From the NCBI GenBank assembly GCA_030614645.1, contig JAUWTR010000014.1, positions 1-11,195 of the forward strand: a stretch of DNA of 11,195 nt, given 5' to 3'. The translations under genes were made by a program, and so were the position numbers. Source of the stretch: Candidatus Aminicenantota bacterium. GTDB lineage: Bacteria; Acidobacteriota; Aminicenantia; Aminicenantales; Aminicenantaceae. Position 1 is the stretch's first letter; each line of letters opens with the position of its first letter. The notes beneath the pieces were generated by a model, which searched no databases, had not been told where the DNA came from, and was given only the letters and a program-made list of their open reading frames with translations. Shown here in pieces: positions 4,716-11,195 of the stretch.

Positions 4716-7363
4716 GTTTTTTTATTGATAAAGATAAAATGAAACGAAAGAGGATTTTTTCTGTATATATAATTTTATTTATGGCTGGGATTACTGTTTT
4801 AGCTCTGGCCCAGGATAAACAGATAGAGGATTTGAACTCATTTATCTCCAGGATAAAGGAGGCGTTGGAAGCAAAAGATATCCCTTTATATCTTGAATTA
4901 TTCTCACCCGAAGTCCGGGCGCTGGAAAAAGCTAGGATATTTAGTATGTTTACGGATTTTAAGATGGATACAGTATCGGTCTATCCTGTTTCCGTAAGCG
5001 GCGAAAAGAAGGGTGCGCCAGAGGTATATCTGAGAATGTTTTTTAAAAATCCTTATTCAGTGATCCTTGAATTGTGGCAGTTTTCTCTGATCAAGGAAAA
5101 AAGCTCCTGGCAGGTTACTAATAATGAGCATTTAGGAGAAAGCAAACGGCTTTTTAAACTTGAAATTCCTTCGGAAAAAATTGAACAGGTGAAGAGCTTT
5201 GAGTTTAAACACAAGGATATTTCTATCCGATTTAAGGACGCTGTCCTGTTCTATGATAATATCCCTGACCTGGAGACTGCTCTTATTGTGACTGGCAAGG
5301 GCGAAATGACATTTTCGCCTTCTCATCCCAGGGAACAGCATCAACTTGAATTGATATATAAAAACCGGATCCTTAATGATAAACTGGATTATGTTTATTT
5401 GCGTTTCTCAGATTCTGTTTTCAAAAAAAATGCCAGAATCATTAAAAAAACCGATGACGTCCTGCCTGTGTCTGAGTCAGTAAGAAAAAAAGCCTATTCA
5501 CTTTTTACAAAACATTATTCCCGCTCATTTACAGTAAAGAATTCTTTAGATAATGAATTCTTGTCCTTATTGCCAAAGGGGGATGAAGCTGTGATCGAGT
5601 TTGAAGGGGCCAGATTAGGTGATATTTCCTATATTTATTCTCCTTTTTCTGATGATGAAATAAACTTCTATCAATGGAAGGAAAACAGGATTATTAGCCT
5701 TTATTCCCCCCCCCTTGATAAGAAGGAGAAAAGGCTTTTTATTTCTTTTGGGCAGAAGTTTGATGTAAAGAATTATGAGATCGATATTAACTATAATCCA
5801 GAAGAGATGTTTTTTGCTGGAAAAGCAAAGATTAAAATAGAAACCAAGGTCGGGTTGCTGGATGGGATTAAATTAATGCTGAATCCAGAGTTTGAGATTT
5901 TGCGTATTAATGATGAAAATCAGCGGGAATTGTATTACACCAAGGATGATTTACGGAAGATTGTTTATATTTACTTTCTTAAACGCCCTTCAAGAGGACA
6001 AATAAGCTTTATTGAAGTTTTTTACCGGGGCAAGTTGTCTTCCTCGGTTTTAAAACCAGAGGAAAAAGAGGCTGATAATATTCAAAAGATGACGGCGGCA
6101 TATAATCGCTTATATGATACCCATCTATATACTCGCTCTGATTACTGGTATCCTTTGACTTCGGATGAAGACTATTTTACTGCTCGTTTTAAGGTGACTG
6201 TCCCACCTGATTACCAAGTTGTTTCCAATGGCAAATTAGTTGAGAAATACCAGATTCAGGGGCTGAAAAACGTTGAAGATGTGGGGAAAATGGGAAACTC
6301 TGTTTTTGTGTTTGAATCGAAGAAGCCGGTAAAATACCTTTCTTTTCTGGTTGGCAAATTGAAAATGATTGAAGAAGGGGCGTATACAGTTCCGTTGCGA
6401 TATTCCCGAGCCAGCCATTCTCATGCTGATAATTGGGATTTGTTTGAAGGCGCAGGGGATATTCTGGAGTTTTATGTAAAGATATTTGGTGCTTTTCCTT
6501 ATGAGAAGCTATGGATTATTAAAAGGCCATGGGATACGCGCGGAGGGTCTAGTCTGGCTTCATTTATCGTGTTGAATGAATTATCGCCTATGTTATCCAA
6601 TCCTGGACAAAGGCGAAGGATAGACAGCCCAGTGGACCTATCCCGTTGGAAGGAATATTTCTTAGCGCATGAGATAGCGCATCAATGGTGGGGTCATGGT
6701 TTGGATTGGAATTCATATCGGGATATATGGCTTAGCGAAGGAATATCCCAGTTTGGAGCGATTCTTTTTTTAAAAGAAAAATACGGAGATAGAGTTTATA
6801 ATCGAATTTTAGAAAAGATTTCCGGCGGGATTAAAAAGAAATCTACCTGGGGTGGAATAACAATGGGTTCCCGGATAAGTCATTTCAACTATGAGGCTTA
6901 TCAGGCTATTGTATATAATAAAGCAGCATTAGTTATGAATATGTTAAAGGATTTACTGGGAGATGAGCTTTTTTTTGCGGGAATAAAAAGGTTTTTCAGC
7001 CGGCATAAATACAGTGCTGCGACAACAGTTGAATTTATGAATGTTTTTCATGATGTCTCAGGAAAGGACTTGGAATTATTTTTTGAAAAATGGTTTGATT
7101 CTTATAAACTTCCTGAAGTAAGAGCATTTCATTCCATTATCCCGGAAGAGGATGGCGGTATCCTTAAATTTGAATTTGTTCAGACTAAGGAACTGTTTGT
7201 TTTCCCTTTGTGGCTGGAATGGAGAGAAGATGGGAAAATAATTCGTAAAAAAATTATCATCGATAATAGGGTCGTCAACTGTGAATTTAGGGTAATAAGC
7301 AAGCCGGGGAATATAAAGATTAATCCGGACAAAGCGGTTCCAGGAACTTTCTATTTGAAATAG
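4712..7363 (+). CDS. Exported M1-family (gluzincin) zinc metallopeptidase with extra N-terminal domains
   Basis: A large predicted exported peptidase of 883 residues. A signal peptide (KRKR, a hydrophobic stretch, then ALALAQ) lies at about 11-34. Residues ~37-135 resemble an NTF2-like alpha/beta domain, ~150-340 form a poorly recognised beta-rich region, and ~345 onward is the M1 N-terminal beta domain (FDVKNYEIDINYNPEE). The zinc site is complete: HEIAHQWWGH (653-662) with the third ligand E676 in WLSEG, exactly HExxH-x18-E. Y735 in VYNKAALVMNML fits the catalytic tyrosine. The GxMEN motif that anchors the substrate N-terminus is not recognisable; the matching place reads RGGSSLASF (610-618), so classical aminopeptidase activity is uncertain. 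The GTG start overlaps the lrp stop, with GAGAGG 11 bases upstream. An ATG at 4739 would give a more compact signal peptide and is a real alternative. No lipobox is seen. Confidence 0.88.
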   Translation: MSFFIDKDKMKRKRIFSVYIILFMAGITVLALAQDKQIEDLNSFISRIKEALEAKDIPLYLELFSPEVRALEKARIFSMFTDFKMDTVSVYPVSVSGEKKGAPEVYLRMFFKNPYSVILELWQFSLIKEKSSWQVTNNEHLGESKRLFKLEIPSEKIEQVKSFEFKHKDISIRFKDAVLFYDNIPDLETALIVTGKGEMTFSPSHPREQHQLELIYKNRILNDKLDYVYLRFSDSVFKKNARIIKKTDDVLPVSESVRKKAYSLFTKHYSRSFTVKNSLDNEFLSLLPKGDEAVIEFEGARLGDISYIYSPFSDDEINFYQWKENRIISLYSPPLDKKEKRLFISFGQKFDVKNYEIDINYNPEEMFFAGKAKIKIETKVGLLDGIKLMLNPEFEILRINDENQRELYYTKDDLRKIVYIYFLKRPSRGQISFIEVFYRGKLSSSVLKPEEKEADNIQKMTAAYNRLYDTHLYTRSDYWYPLTSDEDYFTARFKVTVPPDYQVVSNGKLVEKYQIQGLKNVEDVGKMGNSVFVFESKKPVKYLSFLVGKLKMIEEGAYTVPLRYSRASHSHADNWDLFEGAGDILEFYVKIFGAFPYEKLWIIKRPWDTRGGSSLASFIVLNELSPMLSNPGQRRRIDSPVDLSRWKEYFLAHEIAHQWWGHGLDWNSYRDIWLSEGISQFGAILFLKEKYGDRVYNRILEKISGGIKKKSTWGGITMGSRISHFNYEAYQAIVYNKAALVMNMLKDLLGDELFFAGIKRFFSRHKYSAATTVEFMNVFHDVSGKDLELFFEKWFDSYKLPEVRAFHSIIPEEDGGILKFEFVQTKELFVFPLWLEWREDGKIIRKKIIIDNRVVNCEFRVISKPGNIKINPDKAVPGTFYLK
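5706..5714. repeat. Homopolymer run of nine C inside the peptidase gene
   Basis: Nine consecutive C encode Ser-Pro-Pro-Leu at about residues 332-335, upstream of the catalytic domain. The run is in frame as given. Slippage of one base would truncate the protein before the zinc site. Confidence 0.85.
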
Positions 7364-7409
7364 CTGATAGCCTGAACTATTCATAAATCGTGAATAACTC
7401 AGGATAGCT
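7364..7409. terminator. Imperfect hairpin between convergent genes, possible bidirectional terminator
   Basis: TATTCA (7378-7383) and TGAATA (7391-7396) pair exactly. After two mismatches, CCTGA (7371-7375) pairs with TCAGG (7399-7403), with weaker pairing beyond. The hairpin fills the whole 48-base gap between the peptidase stop and the stop of the convergent response regulator. There is no T-run on either strand, so termination efficiency is doubtful. Confidence 0.4.
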
Positions 7410-7411
7410 GT

Positions 7412-8803
7412 TTAATCCGGCAGGTCAGTTGTATCGATCTTAAAGCGTTTTATTTTTTCATTCAATGTAGTGGGTTTGAGTCCCAACAGGGCAGCAGCTT
7501 TTTTTTGTACGCCATTGGTCTTTTTAAGGGCAGTGATTATGGCATGTTTCTGAAAGAGGCGGGTTTGTTCTTTTAAGTGAAGATTTCCCTTTGGAAGAGA
7601 GATGTTTATTGGTTCTTCAGGGTCTGATGAAAGCAGAAGTGGAGGGAGGTTTTCCCGGGTTATAATATCAGATGTGCTAAAAACAACAGCTCTTTCAATT
7701 AAATTTTCTAACTCCCGGATATTTCCAGGCCAGTGATACTCCTCTAATATCTCCATAACCTCTTCTGTAACTTCCTGAATATCTTTATTGTTTTCTTTGC
7801 TGTATATATCTATAAAATGTTTAACAAGTGAAGGGATGTCTTCTTTTCGATCCCGAAGAGGAGGAATCTCAACTTTAATTACATTCAGGCGGTAGTAAAG
7901 GTCTTCTCGAAACTGTTTTTCCCGGATCAGTTCTTCCAGCTCTGTATTGGTTGCTGCTATCAGCCTTGTATCGACTTTTAGGGTCTTGGTGCCTCCCAGC
8001 TGCATGAACTCTTTCTCCTGCATGACTCGGAGTAATTTTGCCTGAGTCTCCAGGTTTATTGCGGAAATTTCATCAAAGAAGATAGTTCCTTGGTCTGCTG
8101 TTTCAAAAAGCCCTTTTTTTTGGCTGATAGCCCCGGTAAAGGCTCCTCTTACATGGCCGAAAAGGTGACTTTCCAGTAAGTCCGGGGGGAGAGAGCCGCT
8201 GTTGACGGTGATGAAGGGAAAATTGTGCCGGTCGCTGTTCTGGTGAATCGATTGTGCGACCAGTTCTTTACCTGTGCCGCTCTCTCCTTGAATAAGTATG
8301 GTGCTGCGGGTGGGAGCCGAAGCTTTGATGACCTCAAAAACGTCCTGCATCACCTTGCTTTTACCTATGATGTTATTAAAACTGAATTTCTTATTGAGTT
8401 GCTGTTTAAGGTGTAGATTTTCCTCCTGTAGTTTTTTGTGCTCAATTGCCCTTTGAATAGTCAGAAGCAGTTCATCGTGTTTGAAGGGTTTCTGGATGTA
8501 ATCAAATGCGCCGATTTTCATGGTCGAGATAGCTGATTCTACCGAAGCATAGGCAGTTATTATTATTATTATTGCTTTAGGGTCTGATTTTTTAATTTTT
8601 TTAAGGGTTTTTAATCCATCTATTCCTGGCATTAAAAGGTCGAGCAGAGTCAGATCAAATGCTTCGGGTGTGTGTTTTTTTAGAGCTTCTTCTCCGCTGA
8701 AAGAACTCTCTATTTTGTATCCTTCAGAAGTTAAAAGTTCTCCCAAGACTTCATGAATAATAGATTCGTCATCAATAATATGAATCAATCCAATGTTATT
8801 CAT
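7412..8803 (-). CDS. NtrC-family sigma-54-dependent response regulator
   Basis: A transcription activator of 463 residues that, once phosphorylated, uses ATP hydrolysis to open sigma-54 promoters. The receiver domain (1-120) has the acidic pair D11/D12, phospho-acceptor D55 in LLDLLMPG, T83 and K105 in QKPF. The AAA+ domain (about 142-375) has Walker A GESGTGKE (173-180), the sigma-54 contact loop GAFTGA (220-225), Walker B IFFDEI (241-246), the RLNVIKVEIPPLRDR segment and sensor II WPGNIRELENL (358-368). A Fis-type helix-turn-helix (GVQKKAAALLGLKPTTLNEKI, about 431-451) ends the protein. All key residues are present. Its ATG overlaps the stop of the sensor kinase (ATGA, 8800-8803), which makes them a cognate pair. 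No sigma-54 (-24/-12) promoter was recognised in the window, so the target genes are unknown. Confidence 0.95.
   Translation of the reverse strand: MNNIGLIHIIDDESIIHEVLGELLTSEGYKIESSFSGEEALKKHTPEAFDLTLLDLLMPGIDGLKTLKKIKKSDPKAIIIIITAYASVESAISTMKIGAFDYIQKPFKHDELLLTIQRAIEHKKLQEENLHLKQQLNKKFSFNNIIGKSKVMQDVFEVIKASAPTRSTILIQGESGTGKELVAQSIHQNSDRHNFPFITVNSGSLPPDLLESHLFGHVRGAFTGAISQKKGLFETADQGTIFFDEISAINLETQAKLLRVMQEKEFMQLGGTKTLKVDTRLIAATNTELEELIREKQFREDLYYRLNVIKVEIPPLRDRKEDIPSLVKHFIDIYSKENNKDIQEVTEEVMEILEEYHWPGNIRELENLIERAVVFSTSDIITRENLPPLLLSSDPEEPINISLPKGNLHLKEQTRLFQKHAIITALKKTNGVQKKAAALLGLKPTTLNEKIKRFKIDTTDLPD
8557..8573. repeat. ATA trinucleotide microsatellite within the receiver domain
   Basis: On the coding (minus) strand this is five ATA codons in a row, encoding the hydrophobic beta-strand IIIII immediately before T83 of the response regulator. 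Repeat-number change would add or remove Ile without shifting the frame. Confidence 0.8.
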
Positions 8804-10803
8804 TTTACTTTTTGAAGTATTCTCATTTGTTTAGGCTTTTCATTTCTATCTAAATCCATAGGGATGTAGATCTTAAAGGTCGAGCCTTTATTAACTTTAC
8901 TCTCTACAGATATACGGCCTTCATGCTCTTTTATAATAGCATAACTGATTGATAAACCTAAACCGGTTCCTTTTCCGATACCTTTTGTAGTAAAAAATGG
9001 ATCGAAAATGTTCGGAAGATGTTGAATTTTTATTCCGGTCCCGGTGTCCTGAATTTTAATAACGGCCTGGTCCTCTTTTTTGGAAAGCTCAATTATCAAG
9101 GTTCCCCCGTCCGGCATAGCATCTATTGCATTTAAAATTATATTTATAAATACCTGCTGCAGTCTTTCCCCATGGGCCCAGATAGGATTGATAGAATCCA
9201 AGCTCAGTTCTAGGCGGATATTTAAATTTCTCAATTTGTAATCAATAAGCGATAAGATCCCTTCCAGGGTTTCTTTTAAATCGACTTGGTAAAGCATTGA
9301 TTCCGATGGATTACGTGCGAAGTTCAACAGGCTTTTTACAATTCGGGCAACTCTTTCAGTTTGTGCTTCAATTTTTTTCAATATTTGGGAATGAGGAGAG
9401 TCCAACATTTTTTTTTGCAGCAGCTGTACATGACTGGAAATGCCGGTTAAAGGAGTATTGATTTCATGGGCAACCCCGGCTGAGAGCAGCCCTACTGAGG
9501 CAAGTTTCTCAGAAGTGATGAGCTGTTGCTGCAGAGAAATCTTTTCGGTTGTATCCTCAAATACTATGATGGTCCCATAAGGATTCATTGTGTTATCGAG
9601 TAAAGGAGTTTTCGCGATGTCAAATATTTTTTCTTTGCCAGAAGGGATCTTAATCGATATTTCACTCATAAGACGGAACCCTTGTTGAGTATCTGGAGGA
9701 AACAGAGCTGAATAATTGGATTTTCCCATAATATGAATTAATTTTTTCCCCAATACTTCTTCTTTTCTTCTTTGGAATGTTTCTTCTAATACCCGGTTCC
9801 AACCAGTGATTTCCCCATTCTGGTCAAGAACTGCGACCCCTACTGTAAGGCTTTCAATAATATTTTCACTATAATCTTTGAGCCTTTCCAGTTCTTTGGC
9901 ACGGATGTTTGCCTGTTCATAGAGATAAGCGTTCTCAAGCGCCAGAGCCATGGGTGATGATATTGTTCTTAACAGTTCCCAATCTTCAGAGCTTAGAAGC
10001 GTATTATCGCGCTTTTTCCCCATGGCTAGGCAGCCGATCAGTTTGTTCTCAACGGTCAAGGGCATCATATGGAAAAATCCGTAAGAAGACAGACTGTGAA
10101 AACTTTTCTGAAGGTCTTTTCTGTTGCTTAAAGAGTATTCAGATATGAATTCTATCTTTTTTAAATGATGATAAAGCTTTTCTTCAATAGAAATCCTGGT
10201 TCTATTTGAGGTAGTTTTCCCGAGAGATTTCAGGATTGTAAAAGATCCCGCCTTCTCGTCTTCTGGTAAAAGCAAAGCGATATATTTTAAAGAGAGGGCA
10301 TTGGTAATGAGGTCCAGTAGCGATTGTGATAATTTCTGTAGGTTTCTTTCCCGGCTGATTTCTTGACTTATAGTAAGCAGAGTTTTTCTATATTTATAGC
10401 TTCTTTTGTAAATAACTCTGTCTATCAGAGCTTGAGAGAGTTTTTTTACTGGTGTGAACAGGGTTGCCCCCAAGATTATAGCAAGAATTCCTAAAATCAG
10501 TGCTTGAAGCTTATTCTCTGGAAAAATTTTTGTCTGGGAACTGACAATAAAGTATAGAAGAGCGATAAAAACATAAGAAAAGATAAGCGGGACGGTTTTT
10601 TTAAGAATTATTTCTATATCAATAAGTTTGTACCGGGATATAGAGTAGGCAAATGTCAGGGGAATTAAAGCTTGAAAAACAACAGTGAGTTCAGCTGCCA
10701 TCGGGGGAATTTGTCCCAATAAATAGGGGATAATATAGAAAAAAGTAAAAGGGATAATTCCGAATCCAAGTCCATAGACGATCCATTTCAACTGTTTTTT
10801 CAT
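8800..10803 (-). CDS. Membrane sensor histidine kinase (GAF-PAS-HisKA-HATPase), part downstream of an in-frame stop
   Basis: The open part from the first ATG is 667 residues. It begins with membrane segments (QLKWIVYGLGFGIIPFTFFY; FQALIPLTFAY; further helices to about 118), then a GAF-like domain (~145-295), a linking helix, a PAS domain (~310-425), HisKA with phospho-acceptor H446 in VAHEINTPLTG, and the ATPase domain with N558 (N box), DTGTG (586-590), DPFFTTKG (601-608) and GTGLGLS (612-618). All catalytic motifs are intact. The kinase would phosphorylate the overlapping NtrC-type regulator downstream (ATGA overlap). The ATG at 10803 is probably not the native start: it lies inside the conserved run leading to QLKWIVYG, has no clear ribosome site, and 42 open codons precede it back to a TAA. 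Coding-like sequence continues in the same frame beyond that TAA to the window edge. The gene is therefore nonsense-interrupted, recoded, or contains a sequence error. Confidence 0.88.
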   Translation of the reverse strand: MKKQLKWIVYGLGFGIIPFTFFYIIPYLLGQIPPMAAELTVVFQALIPLTFAYSISRYKLIDIEIILKKTVPLIFSYVFIALLYFIVSSQTKIFPENKLQALILGILAIILGATLFTPVKKLSQALIDRVIYKRSYKYRKTLLTISQEISRERNLQKLSQSLLDLITNALSLKYIALLLPEDEKAGSFTILKSLGKTTSNRTRISIEEKLYHHLKKIEFISEYSLSNRKDLQKSFHSLSSYGFFHMMPLTVENKLIGCLAMGKKRDNTLLSSEDWELLRTISSPMALALENAYLYEQANIRAKELERLKDYSENIIESLTVGVAVLDQNGEITGWNRVLEETFQRRKEEVLGKKLIHIMGKSNYSALFPPDTQQGFRLMSEISIKIPSGKEKIFDIAKTPLLDNTMNPYGTIIVFEDTTEKISLQQQLITSEKLASVGLLSAGVAHEINTPLTGISSHVQLLQKKMLDSPHSQILKKIEAQTERVARIVKSLLNFARNPSESMLYQVDLKETLEGILSLIDYKLRNLNIRLELSLDSINPIWAHGERLQQVFINIILNAIDAMPDGGTLIIELSKKEDQAVIKIQDTGTGIKIQHLPNIFDPFFTTKGIGKGTGLGLSISYAIIKEHEGRISVESKVNKGSTFKIYIPMDLDRNEKPKQMRILQKVK

Positions 10804-10929
10804 GATAACATCAGAGGCTTTCAGGGTGTCATTAAGAATAACTGCGAGGGCAATTAATGAGAAAATGGCAAAATGGATCAGGTCAATCTTTTCAGTGGTT
10901 TGGTAGTACCGACTGATAAAATTATTGTT

Positions 10930-11193
10930 TTATTTCAGAATATTTGGTAAGTGAATGAATATCTTGGCTATAAGTAGGGCAGCTCCCGGAAGGTAGAGCA
11001 GATTAAGAGATGATCTTTTATCTTTAAAGATTTTTTTTCGTCTAGGGAAGATAAGAAAGAAATGAAGTAGCAAAGGGGGGAATATTAGGAAACCGATCTT
11101 ATCCAGCCAGTAAAATACGCTGTCAAGGAGGTCGAGTTCTCCGGTAGGGGAATAGATGTGATAAGTGTAAAATGCTAGTGAGACTAGGAAGAA
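10930..11193 (-). CDS. N-terminal membrane part of the same sensor kinase, 5' partial, ending at in-frame TAA
   Basis: Translating the minus strand in the same frame as the kinase downstream gives 87 open codons from the right edge (FFLVSLAFYTYH...), ending ...HLPNILK-TAA at 10930-10932. It contains about three hydrophobic segments: the edge segment, WLDKIGFLIFPPLLLHFFLIF, and LNLLYLPGAALLIAKIFI. The pattern LLHFFLIFPRRKK then LLYLPGA is characteristic of the multi-TM N-terminus found in front of the RQLKW-type segment in this kinase family. After the TAA the frame continues with ISRYYQTTEKIDLIHFAIFSLIALAVIL, a further membrane helix, up to the ATG at 10803. I read this as the front of one gene split by a stop, not a separate gene. 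The true start lies outside the window. Confidence 0.7.
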   Translation of the reverse strand, partial: FFLVSLAFYTYHIYSPTGELDLLDSVFYWLDKIGFLIFPPLLLHFFLIFPRRKKIFKDKRSSLNLLYLPGAALLIAKIFIHLPNILK

Positions 11194-11195
11194 AA

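Noticed and set aside
10804..10932. Alternative genetic code with TAA read as an amino acid
   Set aside because: TAA ends both the M50 and the response regulator genes here, so general reassignment is not supported; only local readthrough remains possible.
1..11195. CRISPR arrays, tRNA or rRNA genes, insertion sequences with transposase
   Set aside because: No direct-repeat array, cloverleaf, rRNA-like stretch or transposase frame was recognised on reading both strands.

Overview
The window is bacterial chromosomal DNA, densely packed and fairly AT-rich by eye. Its housekeeping genes are standard (condensin subunit ScpA, TrpRS, type I glutamine synthetase). TAA, TAG and TGA all end genes here, so the standard code applies. 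A sigma-54 activator with a multidomain kinase, a large exported M1-type peptidase and a TrpRS with an Fe-S-type cysteine set suggest an anaerobic or deep-branching lineage, possibly an uncultivated phylum (for example Aminicenantes-like or Omnitrophota-like). That placement is a guess from gene content.

Layout. (1) Bases 3-2409, minus strand: a tight operon of M50 site-2-type protease, trpS and scpA. scpA runs off the left edge. (2) Bases 2410-2713: a 300-base gap holding a compact structured element of about 124 bp (2512-2635) with imperfect terminal inverted repeats around two perfect hairpins, and a possible promoter for the M50 gene. (3) Bases 2714-4120, minus strand: glnA of the GSI-alpha type. 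(4) Bases 4121-4238: a divergent control region in which two good sigma-70 promoters lie on top of each other, with several CAATTG boxes. (5) Bases 4239-7363, plus strand: an Lrp/AsnC-type regulator overlapping, by GTGA, a long exported M1-family metallopeptidase. (6) Bases 7364-7411: an imperfect hairpin between convergent genes. (7) Bases 7412-11195, minus strand: a membrane sensor kinase followed by its NtrC-family sigma-54 response regulator, overlapping by ATGA.

How they fit together. glnA, the Lrp-like regulator and the exported peptidase look like a nitrogen and amino-acid unit: peptide breakdown outside the cytoplasm, ammonia assimilation inside, and a feast/famine regulator at the shared promoter region. 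The two-component pair may be independent.

The most notable points are: an in-frame TAA (10930-10932) that splits the sensor kinase although family-like coding sequence continues in the same frame on both sides; a TrpRS with a C-x21-C-x6-C-x2-C cysteine set resembling the Fe-S cluster site of Thermotoga TrpRS; an M1 peptidase with an intact zinc site but no recognisable GxMEN exopeptidase motif; fully overlapping divergent glnA/lrp promoters; and the structured intergenic element. I did not find a clearly new multi-gene system.
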